Origin: Diplolepis rosae
Taxonomy: Eukaryota; Arthropoda; Insecta; Hymenoptera; Diplolepididae
Assembly: GCA_030998225.1 (NCBI GenBank)
Contig: JAPYXD010000719.1
Span: forward strand, 1 to 64,000
Length of the DNA: 64,000 nt
Direction: 5' to 3'
The notes under the pieces were generated by a model. That model saw only the letters and a program-made list of their open reading frames with translations, had not been told where the DNA came from and made no database searches. Below, piece after piece: positions 1 to 15,200 of this stretch; the stretch's first letter is position 1; every line of letters starts with the position of its first letter. The translations under genes were made by a program, and so were the position numbers.

Positions 1-129
1 CGGTTCACGAAAGTGTTCGCAATCAGACCCAATAGAGGTCACTTAAAGCCCTAATTTTCATTTCAAATAAACATCTAAACTGAAAAGTGAAATATACCGA
101 AAAATTATTTGAAATGCTGTAAGCGGTGT

Positions 130-141
130 TGGCTTGGTGCG
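130..141 (+). promoter_or_regulatory. A-box-like element of the repeat unit
   Basis: TGGCTTGGTGCG resembles the Pol III type 2 A box (TRGCNNAGYNGG), with departures in the second half. It lies 52 bp upstream of the B box start, a spacing usual for tRNA genes. The following bases (TTTATCAC) also resemble the D-arm end of some tRNAs. It recurs in every full unit. Confidence 0.45.
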
Positions 142-181
142 TTTATCACAGTAAGTCCCCGGAAAGGCAAGTATATTCGGA

Positions 182-192
182 GGTTCGATTCC
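182..192 (+). promoter_or_regulatory. B box of the repeat unit
   Basis: GGTTCGATTCC is a perfect match to the Pol III internal B box consensus (GGTTCGANTCC), which binds TFIIIC. It sits inside the T-arm-like hairpin 179-195. The identical site occurs at the same offset in every full unit, so the array holds about 108 clustered B boxes. Whether they are bound or transcribed cannot be told from sequence. Confidence 0.7.
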
Positions 193-223
193 TCCTGACA
201 CATGCAAGATGCACGCTTTCAAA

Positions 224-230
224 TTTTTTT
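224..230 (+). terminator. T7 tract, likely Pol III terminator
   Basis: Seven T residues on the sense strand lie 29 bp after the T-arm hairpin, followed by CGG. A run of four or more T is the normal Pol III stop. It would give a transcript of roughly 100 nt from the A box region. It is present in every full unit except unit 97 (41953-42344), where the 45-bp deletion removes it. Confidence 0.5.
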
Positions 231-3200
231 CGGTCTTAAAAATATTCTACCATCTATATTATTTATTTATCATATTTCACTGACTTAAAATAATTATACA
301 AAACCGGAAAGGCCATCTACTTTCCTCAAATACTATAATACCGGTAACATCGAAAATTATTAATTAATTATCTGGCCTAAAACCTCAACAACATCTTAAG
401 AATATACAGAATTGGTAAATTTACCATCTAAGATTGTCGGTTCACGAAAGTGTTCGCAATCAGACCCAATAGAGGTCACTTAAAGCCCTAATTTTCATTT
501 CAAATAAACATCTAAACTGAAAAGTGAAATATACCGAAAAATTATTTGAAATGCTGTAAGCGGTGTTGGCTTGGTGCGTTTATCACAGTAAGTCCCCGGA
601 AAGGCAAGTATATTCGGAGGTTCGATTCCTCCTGACACATGCAAGATGCACGCTTTCAAATTTTTTTCGGTCTTAAAAATATTCTACCATCTATATTATT
701 TATTTATCATATTTCACTGACTTAAAATAATTATACAAAACCGGAAAGGCCATCTACTTTCCTCAAATACTATAATACCGGTAACATCGAAAATTATTAA
801 TTAATTATCTGGCCTAAAACCTCAACAACATCTTAAGAATATACAGAATTGGTAAATTTACCATCTAAGATTGTCGGTTCACGAAAGTGTTCGCAATCAG
901 ACCCAATAGAGGTCACTTAAAGCCCTAATTTTCATTTCAAATAAACATCTAAACTGAAAAGTGAAATATACCGAAAAATTATTTGAAATGCTGTAAGCGG
1001 TGTTGGCTTGGTGCGTTTATCACAGTAAGTCCCCGGAAAGGCAAGTATATTCGGAGGTTCGATTCCTCCTGACACATGCAAGATGCACGCTTTCAAATTT
1101 TTTTCGGTCTTAAAAATATTCTACCATCTATATTATTTATTTATCATATTTCACTGACTTAAAATAATTATACAAAACCGGAAAGGCCATCTACTTTCCT
1201 CAAATACTATAATACCGGTAACATCGAAAATTATTAATTAATTATCTGGCCTAAAACCTCAACAACATCTTAAGAATATACAGAATTGGTAAATTTACCA
1301 TCTAAGATTGTCGGTTCACGAAAGTGTTCGCAATCAGACCCAATAGAGGTCACTTAAAGCCCTAATTTTCATTTCAAATAAACATCTAAACTGAAAAGTG
1401 AAATATACCGAAAAATTATTTGAAATGCTGTAAGCGGTGTTGGCTTGGTGCGTTTATCACAGTAAGTCCCCGGAAAGGCAAGTATATTCGGAGGTTCGAT
1501 TCCTCCTGACACATGCAAGATGCACGCTTTCAAATTTTTTTCGGTCTTAAAAATATTCTACCATCTATATTATTTATTTATCATATTTCACTGACTTAAA
1601 ATAATTATACAAAACCGGAAAGGCCATCTACTTTCCTCAAATACTATAATACCGGTAACATCGAAAATTATTAATTAATTATCTGGCCTAAAACCTCAAC
1701 AACATCTTAAGAATATACAGAATTGGTAAATTTACCATCTAAGATTGTCGGTTCACGAAAGTGTTCGCAATCAGACCCAATAGAGGTCACTTAAAGCCCT
1801 AATTTTCATTTCAAATAAACATCTAAACTGAAAAGTGAAATATACCGAAAAATTATTTGAAATGCTGTAAGCGGTGTTGGCTTGGTGCGTTTATCACAGT
1901 AAGTCCCCGGAAAGGCAAGTATATTCGGAGGTTCGATTCCTCCTGACACATGCAAGATGCACGCTTTCAAATTTTTTTCGGTCTTAAAAATATTCTACCA
2001 TCTATATTATTTATTTATCATATTTCACTGACTTAAAATAATTATACAAAACCGGAAAGGCCATCTACTTTCCTCAAATACTATAATACCGGTAACATCG
2101 AAAATTATTAATTAATTATCTGGCCTAAAACCTCAACAACATCTTAAGAATATACAGAATTGGTAAATTTACCATCTAAGATTGTCGGTTCACGAAAGTG
2201 TTCGCAATCAGACCCAATAGAGGTCACTTAAAGCCCTAATTTTCATTTCAAATAAACATCTAAACTGAAAAGTGAAATATACCGAAAAATTATTTGAAAT
2301 GCTGTAAGCGGTGTTGGCTTGGTGCGTTTATCACAGTAAGTCCCCGGAAAGGCAAGTATATTCGGAGGTTCGATTCCTCCTGACACATGCAAGATGCACG
2401 CTTTCAAATTTTTTTCGGTCTTAAAAATATTCTACCATCTATATTATTTATTTATCATATTTCACTGACTTAAAATAATTATACAAAACCGGAAAGGCCA
2501 TCTACTTTCCTCAAATACTATAATACCGGTAACATCGAAAATTATTAATTAATTATCTGGCCTAAAACCTCAACAACATCTTAAGAATATACAGAATTGG
2601 TAAATTTACCATCTAAGATTGTCGGTTCACGAAAGTGTTCGCAATCAGACCCAATAGAGGTCACTTAAAGCCCTAATTTTCATTTCAAATAAACATCTAA
2701 ACTGAAAAGTGAAATATACCGAAAAATTATTTGAAATGCTGTAAGCGGTGTTGGCTTGGTGCGTTTATCACAGTAAGTCCCCGGAAAGGCAAGTATATTC
2801 GGAGGTTCGATTCCTCCTGACACATGCAAGATGCACGCTTTCAAATTTTTTTCGGTCTTAAAAATATTCTACCATCTATATTATTTATTTATCATATTTC
2901 ACTGACTTAAAATAATTATACAAAACCGGAAAGGCCATCTACTTTCCTCAAATACTATAATACCGGTAACATCGAAAATTATTAATTAATTATCTGGCCT
3001 AAAACCTCAACAACATCTTAAGAATATACAGAATTGGTAAATTTACCATCTAAGATTGTCGGTTCACGAAAGTGTTCGCAATCAGACCCAATAGAGGTCA
3101 CTTAAAGCCCTAATTTTCATTTCAAATAAACATCTAAACTGAAAAGTGAAATATACCGAAAAATTATTTGAAATGCTGTAAGCGGTGTTGGCTTGGTGCG

Positions 3201-6200
3201 TTTATCACAGTAAGTCCCCGGAAAGGCAAGTATATTCGGAGGTTCGATTCCTCCTGACACATGCAAGATGCACGCTTTCAAATTTTTTTCGGTCTTAAAA
3301 ATATTCTACCATCTATATTATTTATTTATCATATTTCACTGACTTAAAATAATTATACAAAACCGGAAAGGCCATCTACTTTCCTCAAATACTATAATAC
3401 CGGTAACATCGAAAATTATTAATTAATTATCTGGCCTAAAACCTCAACAACATCTTAAGAATATACAGAATTGGTAAATTTACCATCTAAGATTGTCGGT
3501 TCACGAAAGTGTTCGCAATCAGACCCAATAGAGGTCACTTAAAGCCCTAATTTTCATTTCAAATAAACATCTAAACTGAAAAGTGAAATATACCGAAAAA
3601 TTATTTGAAATGCTGTAAGCGGTGTTGGCTTGGTGCGTTTATCACAGTAAGTCCCCGGAAAGGCAAGTATATTCGGAGGTTCGATTCCTCCTGACACATG
3701 CAAGATGCACGCTTTCAAATTTTTTTCGGTCTTAAAAATATTCTACCATCTATATTATTTATTTATCATATTTCACTGACTTAAAATAATTATACAAAAC
3801 CGGAAAGGCCATCTACTTTCCTCAAATACTATAATACCGGTAACATCGAAAATTATTAATTAATTATCTGGCCTAAAACCTCAACAACATCTTAAGAATA
3901 TACAGAATTGGTAAATTTACCATCTAAGATTGTCGGTTCACGAAAGTGTTCGCAATCAGACCCAATAGAGGTCACTTAAAGCCCTAATTTTCATTTCAAA
4001 TAAACATCTAAACTGAAAAGTGAAATATACCGAAAAATTATTTGAAATGCTGTAAGCGGTGTTGGCTTGGTGCGTTTATCACAGTAAGTCCCCGGAAAGG
4101 CAAGTATATTCGGAGGTTCGATTCCTCCTGACACATGCAAGATGCACGCTTTCAAATTTTTTTCGGTCTTAAAAATATTCTACCATCTATATTATTTATT
4201 TATCATATTTCACTGACTTAAAATAATTATACAAAACCGGAAAGGCCATCTACTTTCCTCAAATACTATAATACCGGTAACATCGAAAATTATTAATTAA
4301 TTATCTGGCCTAAAACCTCAACAACATCTTAAGAATATACAGAATTGGTAAATTTACCATCTAAGATTGTCGGTTCACGAAAGTGTTCGCAATCAGACCC
4401 AATAGAGGTCACTTAAAGCCCTAATTTTCATTTCAAATAAACATCTAAACTGAAAAGTGAAATATACCGAAAAATTATTTGAAATGCTGTAAGCGGTGTT
4501 GGCTTGGTGCGTTTATCACAGTAAGTCCCCGGAAAGGCAAGTATATTCGGAGGTTCGATTCCTCCTGACACATGCAAGATGCACGCTTTCAAATTTTTTT
4601 CGGTCTTAAAAATATTCTACCATCTATATTATTTATTTATCATATTTCACTGACTTAAAATAATTATACAAAACCGGAAAGGCCATCTACTTTCCTCAAA
4701 TACTATAATACCGGTAACATCGAAAATTATTAATTAATTATCTGGCCTAAAACCTCAACAACATCTTAAGAATATACAGAATTGGTAAATTTACCATCTA
4801 AGATTGTCGGTTCACGAAAGTGTTCGCAATCAGACCCAATAGAGGTCACTTAAAGCCCTAATTTTCATTTCAAATAAACATCTAAACTGAAAAGTGAAAT
4901 ATACCGAAAAATTATTTGAAATGCTGTAAGCGGTGTTGGCTTGGTGCGTTTATCACAGTAAGTCCCCGGAAAGGCAAGTATATTCGGAGGTTCGATTCCT
5001 CCTGACACATGCAAGATGCACGCTTTCAAATTTTTTTCGGTCTTAAAAATATTCTACCATCTATATTATTTATTTATCATATTTCACTGACTTAAAATAA
5101 TTATACAAAACCGGAAAGGCCATCTACTTTCCTCAAATACTATAATACCGGTAACATCGAAAATTATTAATTAATTATCTGGCCTAAAACCTCAACAACA
5201 TCTTAAGAATATACAGAATTGGTAAATTTACCATCTAAGATTGTCGGTTCACGAAAGTGTTCGCAATCAGACCCAATAGAGGTCACTTAAAGCCCTAATT
5301 TTCATTTCAAATAAACATCTAAACTGAAAAGTGAAATATACCGAAAAATTATTTGAAATGCTGTAAGCGGTGTTGGCTTGGTGCGTTTATCACAGTAAGT
5401 CCCCGGAAAGGCAAGTATATTCGGAGGTTCGATTCCTCCTGACACATGCAAGATGCACGCTTTCAAATTTTTTTCGGTCTTAAAAATATTCTACCATCTA
5501 TATTATTTATTTATCATATTTCACTGACTTAAAATAATTATACAAAACCGGAAAGGCCATCTACTTTCCTCAAATACTATAATACCGGTAACATCGAAAA
5601 TTATTAATTAATTATCTGGCCTAAAACCTCAACAACATCTTAAGAATATACAGAATTGGTAAATTTACCATCTAAGATTGTCGGTTCACGAAAGTGTTCG
5701 CAATCAGACCCAATAGAGGTCACTTAAAGCCCTAATTTTCATTTCAAATAAACATCTAAACTGAAAAGTGAAATATACCGAAAAATTATTTGAAATGCTG
5801 TAAGCGGTGTTGGCTTGGTGCGTTTATCACAGTAAGTCCCCGGAAAGGCAAGTATATTCGGAGGTTCGATTCCTCCTGACACATGCAAGATGCACGCTTT
5901 CAAATTTTTTTCGGTCTTAAAAATATTCTACCATCTATATTATTTATTTATCATATTTCACTGACTTAAAATAATTATACAAAACCGGAAAGGCCATCTA
6001 CTTTCCTCAAATACTATAATACCGGTAACATCGAAAATTATTAATTAATTATCTGGCCTAAAACCTCAACAACATCTTAAGAATATACAGAATTGGTAAA
6101 TTTACCATCTAAGATTGTCGGTTCACGAAAGTGTTCGCAATCAGACCCAATAGAGGTCACTTAAAGCCCTAATTTTCATTTCAAATAAACATCTAAACTG

Positions 6201-9200
6201 AAAAGTGAAATATACCGAAAAATTATTTGAAATGCTGTAAGCGGTGTTGGCTTGGTGCGTTTATCACAGTAAGTCCCCGGAAAGGCAAGTATATTCGGAG
6301 GTTCGATTCCTCCTGACACATGCAAGATGCACGCTTTCAAATTTTTTTCGGTCTTAAAAATATTCTACCATCTATATTATTTATTTATCATATTTCACTG
6401 ACTTAAAATAATTATACAAAACCGGAAAGGCCATCTACTTTCCTCAAATACTATAATACCGGTAACATCGAAAATTATTAATTAATTATCTGGCCTAAAA
6501 CCTCAACAACATCTTAAGAATATACAGAATTGGTAAATTTACCATCTAAGATTGTCGGTTCACGAAAGTGTTCGCAATCAGACCCAATAGAGGTCACTTA
6601 AAGCCCTAATTTTCATTTCAAATAAACATCTAAACTGAAAAGTGAAATATACCGAAAAATTATTTGAAATGCTGTAAGCGGTGTTGGCTTGGTGCGTTTA
6701 TCACAGTAAGTCCCCGGAAAGGCAAGTATATTCGGAGGTTCGATTCCTCCTGACACATGCAAGATGCACGCTTTCAAATTTTTTTCGGTCTTAAAAATAT
6801 TCTACCATCTATATTATTTATTTATCATATTTCACTGACTTAAAATAATTATACAAAACCGGAAAGGCCATCTACTTTCCTCAAATACTATAATACCGGT
6901 AACATCGAAAATTATTAATTAATTATCTGGCCTAAAACCTCAACAACATCTTAAGAATATACAGAATTGGTAAATTTACCATCTAAGATTGTCGGTTCAC
7001 GAAAGTGTTCGCAATCAGACCCAATAGAGGTCACTTAAAGCCCTAATTTTCATTTCAAATAAACATCTAAACTGAAAAGTGAAATATACCGAAAAATTAT
7101 TTGAAATGCTGTAAGCGGTGTTGGCTTGGTGCGTTTATCACAGTAAGTCCCCGGAAAGGCAAGTATATTCGGAGGTTCGATTCCTCCTGACACATGCAAG
7201 ATGCACGCTTTCAAATTTTTTTCGGTCTTAAAAATATTCTACCATCTATATTATTTATTTATCATATTTCACTGACTTAAAATAATTATACAAAACCGGA
7301 AAGGCCATCTACTTTCCTCAAATACTATAATACCGGTAACATCGAAAATTATTAATTAATTATCTGGCCTAAAACCTCAACAACATCTTAAGAATATACA
7401 GAATTGGTAAATTTACCATCTAAGATTGTCGGTTCACGAAAGTGTTCGCAATCAGACCCAATAGAGGTCACTTAAAGCCCTAATTTTCATTTCAAATAAA
7501 CATCTAAACTGAAAAGTGAAATATACCGAAAAATTATTTGAAATGCTGTAAGCGGTGTTGGCTTGGTGCGTTTATCACAGTAAGTCCCCGGAAAGGCAAG
7601 TATATTCGGAGGTTCGATTCCTCCTGACACATGCAAGATGCACGCTTTCAAATTTTTTTCGGTCTTAAAAATATTCTACCATCTATATTATTTATTTATC
7701 ATATTTCACTGACTTAAAATAATTATACAAAACCGGAAAGGCCATCTACTTTCCTCAAATACTATAATACCGGTAACATCGAAAATTATTAATTAATTAT
7801 CTGGCCTAAAACCTCAACAACATCTTAAGAATATACAGAATTGGTAAATTTACCATCTAAGATTGTCGGTTCACGAAAGTGTTCGCAATCAGACCCAATA
7901 GAGGTCACTTAAAGCCCTAATTTTCATTTCAAATAAACATCTAAACTGAAAAGTGAAATATACCGAAAAATTATTTGAAATGCTGTAAGCGGTGTTGGCT
8001 TGGTGCGTTTATCACAGTAAGTCCCCGGAAAGGCAAGTATATTCGGAGGTTCGATTCCTCCTGACACATGCAAGATGCACGCTTTCAAATTTTTTTCGGT
8101 CTTAAAAATATTCTACCATCTATATTATTTATTTATCATATTTCACTGACTTAAAATAATTATACAAAACCGGAAAGGCCATCTACTTTCCTCAAATACT
8201 ATAATACCGGTAACATCGAAAATTATTAATTAATTATCTGGCCTAAAACCTCAACAACATCTTAAGAATATACAGAATTGGTAAATTTACCATCTAAGAT
8301 TGTCGGTTCACGAAAGTGTTCGCAATCAGACCCAATAGAGGTCACTTAAAGCCCTAATTTTCATTTCAAATAAACATCTAAACTGAAAAGTGAAATATAC
8401 CGAAAAATTATTTGAAATGCTGTAAGCGGTGTTGGCTTGGTGCGTTTATCACAGTAAGTCCCCGGAAAGGCAAGTATATTCGGAGGTTCGATTCCTCCTG
8501 ACACATGCAAGATGCACGCTTTCAAATTTTTTTCGGTCTTAAAAATATTCTACCATCTATATTATTTATTTATCATATTTCACTGACTTAAAATAATTAT
8601 ACAAAACCGGAAAGGCCATCTACTTTCCTCAAATACTATAATACCGGTAACATCGAAAATTATTAATTAATTATCTGGCCTAAAACCTCAACAACATCTT
8701 AAGAATATACAGAATTGGTAAATTTACCATCTAAGATTGTCGGTTCACGAAAGTGTTCGCAATCAGACCCAATAGAGGTCACTTAAAGCCCTAATTTTCA
8801 TTTCAAATAAACATCTAAACTGAAAAGTGAAATATACCGAAAAATTATTTGAAATGCTGTAAGCGGTGTTGGCTTGGTGCGTTTATCACAGTAAGTCCCC
8901 GGAAAGGCAAGTATATTCGGAGGTTCGATTCCTCCTGACACATGCAAGATGCACGCTTTCAAATTTTTTTCGGTCTTAAAAATATTCTACCATCTATATT
9001 ATTTATTTATCATATTTCACTGACTTAAAATAATTATACAAAACCGGAAAGGCCATCTACTTTCCTCAAATACTATAATACCGGTAACATCGAAAATTAT
9101 TAATTAATTATCTGGCCTAAAACCTCAACAACATCTTAAGAATATACAGAATTGGTAAATTTACCATCTAAGATTGTCGGTTCACGAAAGTGTTCGCAAT

Positions 9201-12200
9201 CAGACCCAATAGAGGTCACTTAAAGCCCTAATTTTCATTTCAAATAAACATCTAAACTGAAAAGTGAAATATACCGAAAAATTATTTGAAATGCTGTAAG
9301 CGGTGTTGGCTTGGTGCGTTTATCACAGTAAGTCCCCGGAAAGGCAAGTATATTCGGAGGTTCGATTCCTCCTGACACATGCAAGATGCACGCTTTCAAA
9401 TTTTTTTCGGTCTTAAAAATATTCTACCATCTATATTATTTATTTATCATATTTCACTGACTTAAAATAATTATACAAAACCGGAAAGGCCATCTACTTT
9501 CCTCAAATACTATAATACCGGTAACATCGAAAATTATTAATTAATTATCTGGCCTAAAACCTCAACAACATCTTAAGAATATACAGAATTGGTAAATTTA
9601 CCATCTAAGATTGTCGGTTCACGAAAGTGTTCGCAATCAGACCCAATAGAGGTCACTTAAAGCCCTAATTTTCATTTCAAATAAACATCTAAACTGAAAA
9701 GTGAAATATACCGAAAAATTATTTGAAATGCTGTAAGCGGTGTTGGCTTGGTGCGTTTATCACAGTAAGTCCCCGGAAAGGCAAGTATATTCGGAGGTTC
9801 GATTCCTCCTGACACATGCAAGATGCACGCTTTCAAATTTTTTTCGGTCTTAAAAATATTCTACCATCTATATTATTTATTTATCATATTTCACTGACTT
9901 AAAATAATTATACAAAACCGGAAAGGCCATCTACTTTCCTCAAATACTATAATACCGGTAACATCGAAAATTATTAATTAATTATCTGGCCTAAAACCTC
10001 AACAACATCTTAAGAATATACAGAATTGGTAAATTTACCATCTAAGATTGTCGGTTCACGAAAGTGTTCGCAATCAGACCCAATAGAGGTCACTTAAAGC
10101 CCTAATTTTCATTTCAAATAAACATCTAAACTGAAAAGTGAAATATACCGAAAAATTATTTGAAATGCTGTAAGCGGTGTTGGCTTGGTGCGTTTATCAC
10201 AGTAAGTCCCCGGAAAGGCAAGTATATTCGGAGGTTCGATTCCTCCTGACACATGCAAGATGCACGCTTTCAAATTTTTTTCGGTCTTAAAAATATTCTA
10301 CCATCTATATTATTTATTTATCATATTTCACTGACTTAAAATAATTATACAAAACCGGAAAGGCCATCTACTTTCCTCAAATACTATAATACCGGTAACA
10401 TCGAAAATTATTAATTAATTATCTGGCCTAAAACCTCAACAACATCTTAAGAATATACAGAATTGGTAAATTTACCATCTAAGATTGTCGGTTCACGAAA
10501 GTGTTCGCAATCAGACCCAATAGAGGTCACTTAAAGCCCTAATTTTCATTTCAAATAAACATCTAAACTGAAAAGTGAAATATACCGAAAAATTATTTGA
10601 AATGCTGTAAGCGGTGTTGGCTTGGTGCGTTTATCACAGTAAGTCCCCGGAAAGGCAAGTATATTCGGAGGTTCGATTCCTCCTGACACATGCAAGATGC
10701 ACGCTTTCAAATTTTTTTCGGTCTTAAAAATATTCTACCATCTATATTATTTATTTATCATATTTCACTGACTTAAAATAATTATACAAAACCGGAAAGG
10801 CCATCTACTTTCCTCAAATACTATAATACCGGTAACATCGAAAATTATTAATTAATTATCTGGCCTAAAACCTCAACAACATCTTAAGAATATACAGAAT
10901 TGGTAAATTTACCATCTAAGATTGTCGGTTCACGAAAGTGTTCGCAATCAGACCCAATAGAGGTCACTTAAAGCCCTAATTTTCATTTCAAATAAACATC
11001 TAAACTGAAAAGTGAAATATACCGAAAAATTATTTGAAATGCTGTAAGCGGTGTTGGCTTGGTGCGTTTATCACAGTAAGTCCCCGGAAAGGCAAGTATA
11101 TTCGGAGGTTCGATTCCTCCTGACACATGCAAGATGCACGCTTTCAAATTTTTTTCGGTCTTAAAAATATTCTACCATCTATATTATTTATTTATCATAT
11201 TTCACTGACTTAAAATAATTATACAAAACCGGAAAGGCCATCTACTTTCCTCAAATACTATAATACCGGTAACATCGAAAATTATTAATTAATTATCTGG
11301 CCTAAAACCTCAACAACATCTTAAGAATATACAGAATTGGTAAATTTACCATCTAAGATTGTCGGTTCACGAAAGTGTTCGCAATCAGACCCAATAGAGG
11401 TCACTTAAAGCCCTAATTTTCATTTCAAATAAACATCTAAACTGAAAAGTGAAATATACCGAAAAATTATTTGAAATGCTGTAAGCGGTGTTGGCTTGGT
11501 GCGTTTATCACAGTAAGTCCCCGGAAAGGCAAGTATATTCGGAGGTTCGATTCCTCCTGACACATGCAAGATGCACGCTTTCAAATTTTTTTCGGTCTTA
11601 AAAATATTCTACCATCTATATTATTTATTTATCATATTTCACTGACTTAAAATAATTATACAAAACCGGAAAGGCCATCTACTTTCCTCAAATACTATAA
11701 TACCGGTAACATCGAAAATTATTAATTAATTATCTGGCCTAAAACCTCAACAACATCTTAAGAATATACAGAATTGGTAAATTTACCATCTAAGATTGTC
11801 GGTTCACGAAAGTGTTCGCAATCAGACCCAATAGAGGTCACTTAAAGCCCTAATTTTCATTTCAAATAAACATCTAAACTGAAAAGTGAAATATACCGAA
11901 AAATTATTTGAAATGCTGTAAGCGGTGTTGGCTTGGTGCGTTTATCACAGTAAGTCCCCGGAAAGGCAAGTATATTCGGAGGTTCGATTCCTCCTGACAC
12001 ATGCAAGATGCACGCTTTCAAATTTTTTTCGGTCTTAAAAATATTCTACCATCTATATTATTTATTTATCATATTTCACTGACTTAAAATAATTATACAA
12101 AACCGGAAAGGCCATCTACTTTCCTCAAATACTATAATACCGGTAACATCGAAAATTATTAATTAATTATCTGGCCTAAAACCTCAACAACATCTTAAGA

Positions 12201-15200
12201 ATATACAGAATTGGTAAATTTACCATCTAAGATTGTCGGTTCACGAAAGTGTTCGCAATCAGACCCAATAGAGGTCACTTAAAGCCCTAATTTTCATTTC
12301 AAATAAACATCTAAACTGAAAAGTGAAATATACCGAAAAATTATTTGAAATGCTGTAAGCGGTGTTGGCTTGGTGCGTTTATCACAGTAAGTCCCCGGAA
12401 AGGCAAGTATATTCGGAGGTTCGATTCCTCCTGACACATGCAAGATGCACGCTTTCAAATTTTTTTCGGTCTTAAAAATATTCTACCATCTATATTATTT
12501 ATTTATCATATTTCACTGACTTAAAATAATTATACAAAACCGGAAAGGCCATCTACTTTCCTCAAATACTATAATACCGGTAACATCGAAAATTATTAAT
12601 TAATTATCTGGCCTAAAACCTCAACAACATCTTAAGAATATACAGAATTGGTAAATTTACCATCTAAGATTGTCGGTTCACGAAAGTGTTCGCAATCAGA
12701 CCCAATAGAGGTCACTTAAAGCCCTAATTTTCATTTCAAATAAACATCTAAACTGAAAAGTGAAATATACCGAAAAATTATTTGAAATGCTGTAAGCGGT
12801 GTTGGCTTGGTGCGTTTATCACAGTAAGTCCCCGGAAAGGCAAGTATATTCGGAGGTTCGATTCCTCCTGACACATGCAAGATGCACGCTTTCAAATTTT
12901 TTTCGGTCTTAAAAATATTCTACCATCTATATTATTTATTTATCATATTTCACTGACTTAAAATAATTATACAAAACCGGAAAGGCCATCTACTTTCCTC
13001 AAATACTATAATACCGGTAACATCGAAAATTATTAATTAATTATCTGGCCTAAAACCTCAACAACATCTTAAGAATATACAGAATTGGTAAATTTACCAT
13101 CTAAGATTGTCGGTTCACGAAAGTGTTCGCAATCAGACCCAATAGAGGTCACTTAAAGCCCTAATTTTCATTTCAAATAAACATCTAAACTGAAAAGTGA
13201 AATATACCGAAAAATTATTTGAAATGCTGTAAGCGGTGTTGGCTTGGTGCGTTTATCACAGTAAGTCCCCGGAAAGGCAAGTATATTCGGAGGTTCGATT
13301 CCTCCTGACACATGCAAGATGCACGCTTTCAAATTTTTTTCGGTCTTAAAAATATTCTACCATCTATATTATTTATTTATCATATTTCACTGACTTAAAA
13401 TAATTATACAAAACCGGAAAGGCCATCTACTTTCCTCAAATACTATAATACCGGTAACATCGAAAATTATTAATTAATTATCTGGCCTAAAACCTCAACA
13501 ACATCTTAAGAATATACAGAATTGGTAAATTTACCATCTAAGATTGTCGGTTCACGAAAGTGTTCGCAATCAGACCCAATAGAGGTCACTTAAAGCCCTA
13601 ATTTTCATTTCAAATAAACATCTAAACTGAAAAGTGAAATATACCGAAAAATTATTTGAAATGCTGTAAGCGGTGTTGGCTTGGTGCGTTTATCACAGTA
13701 AGTCCCCGGAAAGGCAAGTATATTCGGAGGTTCGATTCCTCCTGACACATGCAAGATGCACGCTTTCAAATTTTTTTCGGTCTTAAAAATATTCTACCAT
13801 CTATATTATTTATTTATCATATTTCACTGACTTAAAATAATTATACAAAACCGGAAAGGCCATCTACTTTCCTCAAATACTATAATACCGGTAACATCGA
13901 AAATTATTAATTAATTATCTGGCCTAAAACCTCAACAACATCTTAAGAATATACAGAATTGGTAAATTTACCATCTAAGATTGTCGGTTCACGAAAGTGT
14001 TCGCAATCAGACCCAATAGAGGTCACTTAAAGCCCTAATTTTCATTTCAAATAAACATCTAAACTGAAAAGTGAAATATACCGAAAAATTATTTGAAATG
14101 CTGTAAGCGGTGTTGGCTTGGTGCGTTTATCACAGTAAGTCCCCGGAAAGGCAAGTATATTCGGAGGTTCGATTCCTCCTGACACATGCAAGATGCACGC
14201 TTTCAAATTTTTTTCGGTCTTAAAAATATTCTACCATCTATATTATTTATTTATCATATTTCACTGACTTAAAATAATTATACAAAACCGGAAAGGCCAT
14301 CTACTTTCCTCAAATACTATAATACCGGTAACATCGAAAATTATTAATTAATTATCTGGCCTAAAACCTCAACAACATCTTAAGAATATACAGAATTGGT
14401 AAATTTACCATCTAAGATTGTCGGTTCACGAAAGTGTTCGCAATCAGACCCAATAGAGGTCACTTAAAGCCCTAATTTTCATTTCAAATAAACATCTAAA
14501 CTGAAAAGTGAAATATACCGAAAAATTATTTGAAATGCTGTAAGCGGTGTTGGCTTGGTGCGTTTATCACAGTAAGTCCCCGGAAAGGCAAGTATATTCG
14601 GAGGTTCGATTCCTCCTGACACATGCAAGATGCACGCTTTCAAATTTTTTTCGGTCTTAAAAATATTCTACCATCTATATTATTTATTTATCATATTTCA
14701 CTGACTTAAAATAATTATACAAAACCGGAAAGGCCATCTACTTTCCTCAAATACTATAATACCGGTAACATCGAAAATTATTAATTAATTATCTGGCCTA
14801 AAACCTCAACAACATCTTAAGAATATACAGAATTGGTAAATTTACCATCTAAGATTGTCGGTTCACGAAAGTGTTCGCAATCAGACCCAATAGAGGTCAC
14901 TTAAAGCCCTAATTTTCATTTCAAATAAACATCTAAACTGAAAAGTGAAATATACCGAAAAATTATTTGAAATGCTGTAAGCGGTGTTGGCTTGGTGCGT
15001 TTATCACAGTAAGTCCCCGGAAAGGCAAGTATATTCGGAGGTTCGATTCCTCCTGACACATGCAAGATGCACGCTTTCAAATTTTTTTCGGTCTTAAAAA
15101 TATTCTACCATCTATATTATTTATTTATCATATTTCACTGACTTAAAATAATTATACAAAACCGGAAAGGCCATCTACTTTCCTCAAATACTATAATACC

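Larger units (their letters stand above)
123..230 (+). ncRNA. tRNA-like Pol III module, first copy; same place in every full unit
   Basis: This describes the copy in unit 1; add multiples of 437 for the others. A hairpin at 179-195 has the stem GGAGG/CCTCC and the loop TTCGATT, exactly a tRNA T-arm. The segment before it (126-131) pairs with the segment after it (196-201), GTGTTG with TGACAC including two G-T pairs. With one bulged A at 202 the stem extends through 123-125/203-205. The 126-201 span is 76 nt, a tRNA-like length. A second hairpin can be drawn at 133-155, with a 7-nt loop and a small bulge, at the D-arm place. I could not draw a standard anticodon arm, so this is not a normal tRNA. 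A tRNA-derived SINE head or a small Pol III RNA fits better. Folding was by hand. Confidence 0.5.

Noticed and set aside
126..202. Functional tRNA gene in every unit.
   Set aside because: T-arm and acceptor-like pairing are present, but no standard anticodon arm can be drawn and the A box is imperfect.
1..437. Spliced-leader (SL) RNA gene repeat: donor-like ACAGTAAGT near 148 followed by an Sm-like AAATTTTTTTCGG near 221.
   Set aside because: The Sm-like site is interrupted by C before GG, the B box and T-arm are not features of SL genes, and the rest of the window suggests an insect, a group without SL trans-splicing.
1..437. CENP-B box or other centromere protein site in the satellite unit.
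   Set aside because: The TTCG-containing stretches do not fit the A and CGGG positions of the CENP-B box; no evidence that the array is centromeric.
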